Below, piece by piece: positions 58,526 through 64,000 of a DNA stretch of 64,000 bases. The stretch's first letter is position 1, and each line of letters opens with the position of its first letter. This stretch comes from Micropterus salmoides (lineage: Eukaryota > Chordata > Actinopteri > Centrarchiformes > Centrarchidae): assembly GCF_014851395.1 (NCBI RefSeq), contig NW_024041484.1, positions 3,354,831 through 3,418,830 of the forward strand, read 5' to 3'. The notes below the pieces were generated by a model. It saw only the letters and a program-made list of their open reading frames with translations, did not search any database and was not told the origin of the DNA. Position numbers and translations under genes: made by a program.

Positions 58526-60139
58526 TCCAACGAAGGTTGAGATCAAGGGCAACTGGACTTGGTTGAAGAAGACGTTTCGTCCCTCATCCAAGAGACTTTA
58601 CATATCCACCATCTTAGCCCCTTTGGTTGGTAACTTGCCCCACCACATCCAAAACTCCATTGACTTTGTAAACAAAGAAACTGAAACTGCCCCAGATGAA
58701 ACTATGGTGTCCTATGATGTGACCTCTTTGTTCACCTGCATCCCCACCAATAGAATCCATAAGGAAATGGCTACTACACGACTACACCCTGGACAACAGA
58801 ACCAGCCTCAGCCCTGACCAGATCTGTAAATTACTCCACCTCTGTCTAAACACCACCTATTTCCAGTACAACGGAGATTTCTACAGACAAAAGCATGGCT
58901 GTGCCATGGGCTCGCCAGTGTCACCTATTGTGGCAAACATCTACATGGAAGAAGTGGAGGGAAAAGCCCTCAACTCTTTCAGAGGAACAGCACCGAGCCA
59001 CTGGTACAGATACTGGATGACACTTCACAGAACACATCAACTCTGTGGACATCAAGTTCACGCGAGAAGATGTCCACAACAACAGTTAGAACCACCTGAA
59101 GGGGGCACTTACAGCCTGTGGATACCCTTAATGGACCTTTGTGAAAACAGCCACAAGATCCAGGAAGAAGAGGAGAAGAAGGTCAAACGTGATTCCATAC
59201 GTGTCTGGAGTATCAGAGAAACTCAGGAGGATTTTCAACAAACACAACATCCCTGTGTTTTTTAAACCCAAGAACACACTAAGACAGATGCTGGTCCACC
59301 CCAAAGACCGCACACCCAAACACAAGAAAAGCAATCTAGTGTATGCGGTCCAATGCAGTGAGGAATGCACAGACCTGTATATTGGGGAGACTAAACAACC
59401 ACTACACAAACGCATGGCTCAACACAGAAGGGCCAACTCCTCAGGTCAAGACTCTGCAGGGCACTCCTGAGGACACTCGTTTGAGGACCACCAGGTGCAC
59501 ATTTCAGACAGAGAAGATGGATGGTTTGAAAGAGGTGTCAAGGAAGCATCTACACCAGGGTCGAGAAGCCGTCATTGAACAGGGGAGGGGGTCTACGCCA
59601 CCACTTATCCCCCACTTACAATGCTGTCCTTTCATCACTTCCCAGGAAACTCAACAAACGTAACCTATTGGCCTCAGGTGAAGATGCCAACGATGAGTCG
59701 TTCAGACTTGGCCACCGGTGGCTCTAACGACCATGACGACTGTCATTACCACAGCCAGGAGCACTAACGAACCCGCGGTATCATCGATCCTAGCTAATGA
59801 TCCCAGAGAGGTTCAATAGCTGAGTTTCCCTGCCAGTCAGTCAGAACTGAAGAAGTCTCTTGGATGAGGGACGAAACATCTTCTAGTATCTTCAACCAAG
59901 TCCAGTTTAATTAATTTATTTACTGCTGCTGCATGTCTCCCGTCCAAATGGACAACATTGCTTTACAATGCCAAAATAAAACTACACTCATAAAAAATTT
60001 GCCTATATAAGTAAAATATAAGTAAATATATTTTAATAAACTCTTAGCCAGTATCCAGTATCTTCAACCAAGTCCAGTTGCCCTTGACTTTAACCTTCAT
60101 TGGATAACTATGACCTGGATGACTGAGAATCTTCATAGA
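58526..60139 (+). mobile_element. Penelope-like element with perfect 13-bp target-site duplication
   Basis: It is flanked by TATAAACTATTCA at 58513-58525 and 60140-60152. The 5' edge (58526-58600) is an inverted copy of the 3' end (TCCAACGAAGGTT, GGGCAACTGGACTTGGTTGA, hairpin). Reverse transcriptase pieces and a GIY-YIG domain follow, then the 3' end GGATAACTATGACCTGGATG and ACTGAGAATCTTCATAG. The 3' part is interrupted by 149 bp (59908-60056) between two copies of a 23-bp sequence (59885-59907, 60057-60079). It is the same family as 16514-18099. Confidence 0.85.
58607..59580 (+). pseudogene. PLE reverse transcriptase and GIY-YIG endonuclease relic
   Basis: Reverse transcriptase pieces: PLVGNLPHHIQNSIDFVN, then TMVSYDVTSLFTCIPTN (the PLE motif with Asp in SYDV), and after a frameshift KHGCAMGSPVSPIVANIYME. 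The YxDD block appears deleted or shifted around 58990. The GIY-YIG part follows: VSEKLRRIFNKHNIPVFF, LVHPKDRTPKHKK, LVYAVQCSEE and DLYIGETKQPLHKRMAQHRR. After GQDSAG a stop and shift cut the frame before the HILDRE block. Inactive. Confidence 0.8.
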
Positions 60140-60152
60140 TATAAACTATTCA

Positions 60153-61267
60153 ACACACAACTGAGTGTAGGTACCATAATAAATGATATAATAGTTTGTA
60201 TCGTGCAAGCTGTTTAAATAAAAAAATAACACCTGTTCAATGCATTGCCGTCATATTTTGTACAGTAGTTTATGGTCCTACTGACTTTGGTGATTCCCAG
60301 ACTAAACCACTAGCAAAACCATGAGGCTGTTTTTTTACTGAAATCTCAAAAACATTTGATGGTTTTCCATGAAATTTGGTGATGTCAGGGGACATATGAG
60401 ATTACCAGCAGGTGAAAAATCTCAGCATATACTGACAGACTTTGTACAGATATTCATGGTTCCCAGATGATGTATCTGATTAACTTGAATTATTTGGGAT
60501 CCTCTGACTTTTGTTAAGACTTTAGTTTTGGGACTAAGACACATAAAATTAAGCTGGTAAATTAAGGTAAGCTGAGCTGCTGTTTGGTGATGGGCAGGTA
60601 GTGCACAGTGGGTTTATCAGAGCTTTATCACTGAAAACAGCTGCCTGCTTCTGCTGGAAATAATGACAGCAGAGTTTGTGGACGGAAAAACCAAAACAAT
60701 CAGCTGGAAAATGCTAAAATGCTTTGTAGAGCTGAGGGGAATTGCAAAGTTCGTGATCATCTTACATTACTTATAGAAATAGGATCCTTTGTTAATATAA
60801 TAAAATGTTATATGGTGCTGTTTTAGTGATCAAATTTTTCCATCAGTTACATTTACTGCAGAACCAGCAGAAATTAGGAACCAAAACATTTAGCAATCAC
60901 ACTTTTTGAGAAGATTAGTGAGGCTGTCTATATAAAGGGCTGTCTCATTATAACTTGGCATTTCATTAAATATGTAATTTCAAAGACAGATATTGAGTAG
61001 GTCATCCATACCTAGACATAAGACTATAAGACAGCTCAATAAGGCTTTAATAATACAGCCTAATCATAATTAGATGCCTGGTGACTTTTCTGCAGGGGCA
61101 TTAGCTGTGGAGCTGTGCAACAGCAATAAATGTGTGAATCACAGAACTTCTGATTTCCTCTACCTTTCATGAACTGCAGACACCATAACGTGTTGAGAAG
61201 ATGTATTCTGAGACATTAAGCAGACAGTTTAGACAGGTAAATAGACAGTAATAGTTGAGTAAGTTAC
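60153..61267. other. large1 intron on the - strand, nothing recognised
   Basis: No repeat end or exon that I can support between the PLE and the large1 exon at 61268-61463. Confidence 0.55.
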
Positions 61268-61463
61268 CTGTGCATCCAGCTCCATGATGTGAGCCACCTT
61301 GTTCCAGCCGAAGCCCACAAAGCGGCGATCGTACTCAGGACTGTCCCTCCTCACCATGACGTAGGGCTCAAAATCGGCTTCCCACTGCACCCTATAGGGG
61401 GTGGTGGCCGTCCGCCATTTGGCAAAGTTAGTTGGTGCGTGGCCTTTAGTCCACACATGGTAC
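61268..61463 (-). CDS. large1: large1 coding exon: glucuronyltransferase domain
   Basis: This 196-nt exon encodes YHVWTKGHAPTNFAKWRTA, TTPYRVQWEADFEPYVMVRR, DSPEYDRRFVGFGWNKVAH and IMELDAQ. It is entered through acceptor CCTTTCAG in phase 1 (completing F-R) and ends in phase 0 before donor GTAACT. RRFVGFGWNKVAH is the conserved acceptor-side block of the second (beta-1,3-glucuronyltransferase) domain. Matches to mammalian LARGE1 are nearly complete. Confidence 0.95.
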
Positions 61464-61671
61464 CTGAAAGGAGAGAAAAGAAAACTATTGTTGGAGAGAT
61501 GTTTTTTCACTGTTATTTGTGTACTGTGGACTTTTACTGAGCTGTGGCTACTTGGTGTTTGCCAGAAATTGTTGAGAAGATGATTTGTGTCTCAGGGAAT
61601 ACTGAACATCAATGTCACTCCAGTAGTGTATTCTCCACAGATATGAAAGGGGGCTGGTGTAACGTAAATTA

Positions 61672-61800
61672 TTCATTTATATAACTCTTTTTAAAAAATG
61701 GGCCAACAATCGGCCCATAACGCATGGACAGCGGCCCATTGGGTAATTTTCTATACTGACAATGGGCTGGCCCAATCGCATCTCTTACTGGCCCCCACGC
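61672..61800. repeat. Possible dispersed repeat with GGCCCA words
   Basis: ATGGGCCAACAATCGGCCCA, GCGGCCCATTGGGTAATTTT and AATGGGCTGGCCCAATCGCA resemble a recurring teleost sequence. The internal GGGCC/GGCCC words are partly inverted. Low certainty. Confidence 0.35.
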
Positions 61801-62198
61801 CCCCTGCTCTCTGTTTCTTGCAATGCAATGTAAATATAGAAGAAACCTCTGATTGTTTGTGTTTGCTAATTTTTCATGATAAAGTTTACAGTAGCATTCC
61901 AACAATTTAACTGTACATCCCAGTGTCATGTCATTTTAATGGTTTATTATCTTTTCTCAATTTTATTAGATTTTTGTGGTCTGCTCAGCACAAGTGCAAG
62001 TGTGTCTCTACCAGTGAGCCCCTGAGGATTGAGAAGAGATCTGAATTAATGAATGGTAAAATATATGAATCAATATTACTGATCTACACAACTTTTAACA
62101 CGGACAGGGAAATGAAAAGAGCTCCTGTAGTGTTTCGTTAAATGAAAACCTGAAGATTCTTGAACATTGCTAGCTACAGAAACAGAGAAGTTGTTCAC

Positions 62199-62345
62199 CT
62201 GAAGGTGAATAGCGTGCCCATGTCCAGCTGAGACAGCAGCTCAGCCTTGGACTTTGGGTAAGACAGACGATATCGCAGCGTCTCAAAGGCTGGAACCACC
62301 AGAGCTTTCTTGGTGTTGGCCATGTCCAGCTGCACCACTGACTTC
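62199..62345 (-). CDS. large1: large1 coding exon: glucuronyltransferase domain
   Basis: This 147-nt exon encodes KSVVQLDMANTKKALVVPAF, ETLRYRLSYPKSKAELLSQ and LDMGTLFTF. It completes an arginine split from the previous exon (EYLR|KSV) and ends AG of the next split arginine before donor GTGAAC. Acceptor TGTCTGCAG precedes it. The residues match the LARGE1 segment just after the second DxD motif. Confidence 0.95.
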
Positions 62346-62509
62346 CTGCAGACACACACACATAAGAGAAGATTCCATACTGTAATAGTACTACAGTCCA
62401 TGTACAAAAGCTCCTACAAAATTATAATTGTCTCTCTAAAATATAAGGATATTAAAAGGTGTCACTGCCCACTTAGCTGGCTCCAATCTAATTTCCTTTC
62501 TCCTCTTAC

Positions 62510-62788
62510 CTGAGATACTCATAGAGGCCATACATGGGCAAGAAGTCGATGTCTGATAGGAACATGTAGGGTGTGTTGACCTGCCGCATGGCCACATTTC
62601 GAAGCAGGTTGACTGGGTAGAACTGTCCCTCTTTGTAGACAATGTGGTAACCGACGTTCCCGCGGCTCATCAGCACCTCTGAGCCCTGAGCGTAGCGCAG
62701 GAACTGCTGGGCCTCAGCGTCGGACAGGTACAGGGCCAGGCTGATGGGGCCTTCCCAGTGCTTACAGATGGCCTCCAACATCTGAAGC
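62510..62788 (-). CDS. large1: large1 coding exon with the glucuronyltransferase DxD motif
   Basis: This 279-nt exon encodes LQMLEAICKHWEGPISLALY, LSDAEAQQFLRYAQGSEVLM, YHIVYKEGQFYPVNLLRNVA and TPYMFLSDIDFLPMYGLYE. DID is the second DxD (D563/D565 in human), which binds UDP-glucuronate and the metal. Acceptor CTTTGCAG leads into G of a split arginine, so the upstream exon must end in phase 2. That exon is not in the window and should lie beyond 64000 on this strand. This is the most upstream exon visible on the - strand. Confidence 0.95.
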
Positions 62789-62959
62789 CTGCAAAGGGCG
62801 GGCACAGGGACAAGTCATGAAAATGACTTTTTTTTGGTGTATGTCAGCTTAGGTTACCTGAGAATTTTAGATACACTATGTTACGAACACATTTTGGTCA
62901 TTGGCATTGGGGGTGGTGATGGGACAGGACACATGGCTTTGGTGTGAGAGACCCGGGTA

Positions 62960-63050
62960 CTTGCTCCAGAGGCATGTGACGTCGGACATACTTAGCAATT
63001 GTAAGTCACTTTGGATTAAAGCTAAATTAATAAAAATGTAAATGTAAAAA
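62960..63050 (+). repeat. SINE/LINE-type tail (GTAAGTCACTTTGGATTAAA)
   Basis: AGCAATTGTAAGTCACTTTG and GATTAAAGCTAAATTAATAA, then AAATGTAAATGTAAA, is the recurrent teleost SINE tail (usually GTAAGTCGCTTTGGATAAAAG). The upstream CACATGGCTTTGGTGTGAGA may be a remnant of its body. Confidence 0.5.
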
Positions 63051-64000
63051 GGTATTGAGGTTAAATACCAAGCCCTAACCAATAGCTGTTCCTAAACATT
63101 CCAATATCAAATAAGCTCCAACGCCACAACACATGAAACAACTCATTAACAACAAAAATGGCAACACAAAATGGAATAGTGTCTTTTTCCTAAGATGTGA
63201 TGATTGCGTTCTGGTGGCTGCTATTAACAAAGTTTTTAGCCCTGCAGCTGTTTCTGTTTGGGTTTGTTGCAAAACGTGAGGCATGTGACACAACACAACT
63301 ATTACACTTGGCCGTTGTTGCCCACAGCTTTATATGCATTTTGGGTTAGGGTTAAGGTACGGAATAATGAGATACTGAACCTTGGACTTGATATGCTAAT
63401 GAGGTACTGATATTTGTTTTATATTTGTTACATAAATGAAAAGAGCCTGCCTTAGCAGGAGACTCGGCTTTGCTTTGAAGAGTCGAGCTTCAGAAACATT
63501 TTCGGTCAGGCTGGCCTGCTCAGCGTCACTCACTTTGAATATGCAGTGGATCTGCTGTAAAGTGGTGATGCTGGAGAGGGGAAGTGAATGCATGAATGTC
63601 ATTGTCCAAATTTTGACAATCTTCTTTCCTTCTCCCCCTTTCAGTTCATCTGCATGCTTCCCACTACAGTACCTCTACAGTTCATTTGTATTCTATCTGA
63701 AGGTGAGGTCGTGTTATTTGCGTCTGACACTGTTTTGGATTAATTTCCCTCCACAGAGCCACCATGGGCTCATTAAAACAAGACAAAGTCTAAAGTCAGC
63801 TAGCAGCCCCTAGAGGCATCTATGTTTATTGAGCAGAAGATGCAACATACTGACAGTATTGACTTAACCTACCATGGGGTCATTTAAATCAAAAGGTGGA
63901 TTCCCCTGGCAGCATCAATCTGCTCTGCAAATCCCATGTCAATGTTTTAGATGATGATACAGTACATTGGATATCTATAATGAAAAGCAATCATCCTCAA
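63051..64000. other. Presumed large1 intron on the - strand, nothing recognised
   Basis: No exon is seen. If the contig right of the gap is reversed, the exons encoding the central part of large1 should follow beyond this edge. Confidence 0.5.

Noticed and set aside
59128..59415. Open frame on - with the same MRLCRG/CSGCLVSP start
   Set aside because: It is the antisense of the GIY-YIG coding region of the PLE at 58526-60139.
57406..62788. large2 (gyltl1b) paralogue as an explanation for the - strand exons
   Set aside because: The C-terminal residues and the glucuronyltransferase blocks match LARGE1 rather than the divergent LARGE2 ending, and the two exon sets complement each other without overlap.
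1..64000. CRISPR arrays, operons or prokaryotic promoters
   Set aside because: No regularly spaced direct repeats of CRISPR type exist, and the window is clearly vertebrate with spliced exons.

Overview
This window looks like a teleost fish nuclear genome segment: very long introns, GT-AG splice sites, and dense teleost-type transposons (Tx1/L1 and L2 LINEs, Penelope-like elements, PIF/Harbinger, hAT, Tc1/mariner, tRNA-derived SINEs, microsatellites). No prokaryotic gene organisation is present.

The only host gene I can support is large1, the Golgi xylosyl-/glucuronyltransferase that builds matriglycan on alpha-dystroglycan. Six coding exons lie on the + strand (4464-4762, 19250-19332, 25298-25421, 26199-26370, 49377-49481, 52016-52128). 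They cover the stem/coiled-coil and the first half of the xylosyltransferase domain, including its DxD. Four more lie on the - strand (62788-62510, 62345-62199, 61463-61268, 57603-57406) and cover most of the glucuronyltransferase domain, including the second DxD and the stop codon. The two sets do not overlap in protein coordinates and are separated by a run of exactly 500 N (55394-55893). The simplest reading is one large1 gene whose scaffold was joined with one contig reversed. The first coding exon should lie left of base 1. The roughly 150 missing central residues should lie right of base 64000 on the - strand. Exon phases agree throughout.

The rest is intron or downstream sequence filled with mobile elements. 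7759-14736 is a long Tx1-clade LINE (- strand) with ORF1 and ORF2 relics, lying between two (GA)n/(TC)n tracts and interrupted by an L2-type LINE (8114-9761) and a 79-bp mini-MITE. 16514-18099 is a head-to-head pair of Penelope-like (PLE) fragments with a GIY-YIG domain, flanked by one target-site duplication. 22286-23105 is a hAT-like non-autonomous element. 27789-27975 is a Tc1/mariner end. 31575-31934 is a fragment of a second PLE lineage. 40986-43945 is a structurally complete but decayed PIF/Harbinger element with TTA target duplications, a MADF-BESS gene and a convergent DDE transposase. 58526-60139 is another PLE copy with a perfect 13-bp target-site duplication. Smaller SINE, LINE-tail, hAT and repeat pieces are listed separately.

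No wholly new system is evident. The observations most worth checking are the strand-split large1 gene at the gap, a hammerhead-like RNA hairpin with compensatory changes among PLE copies, the inverted double PLE integrated as one unit, the microsatellite-flanked Tx1 LINE, and the two-gene Harbinger. Family names for repeats rest on recognition from memory, not on a search.
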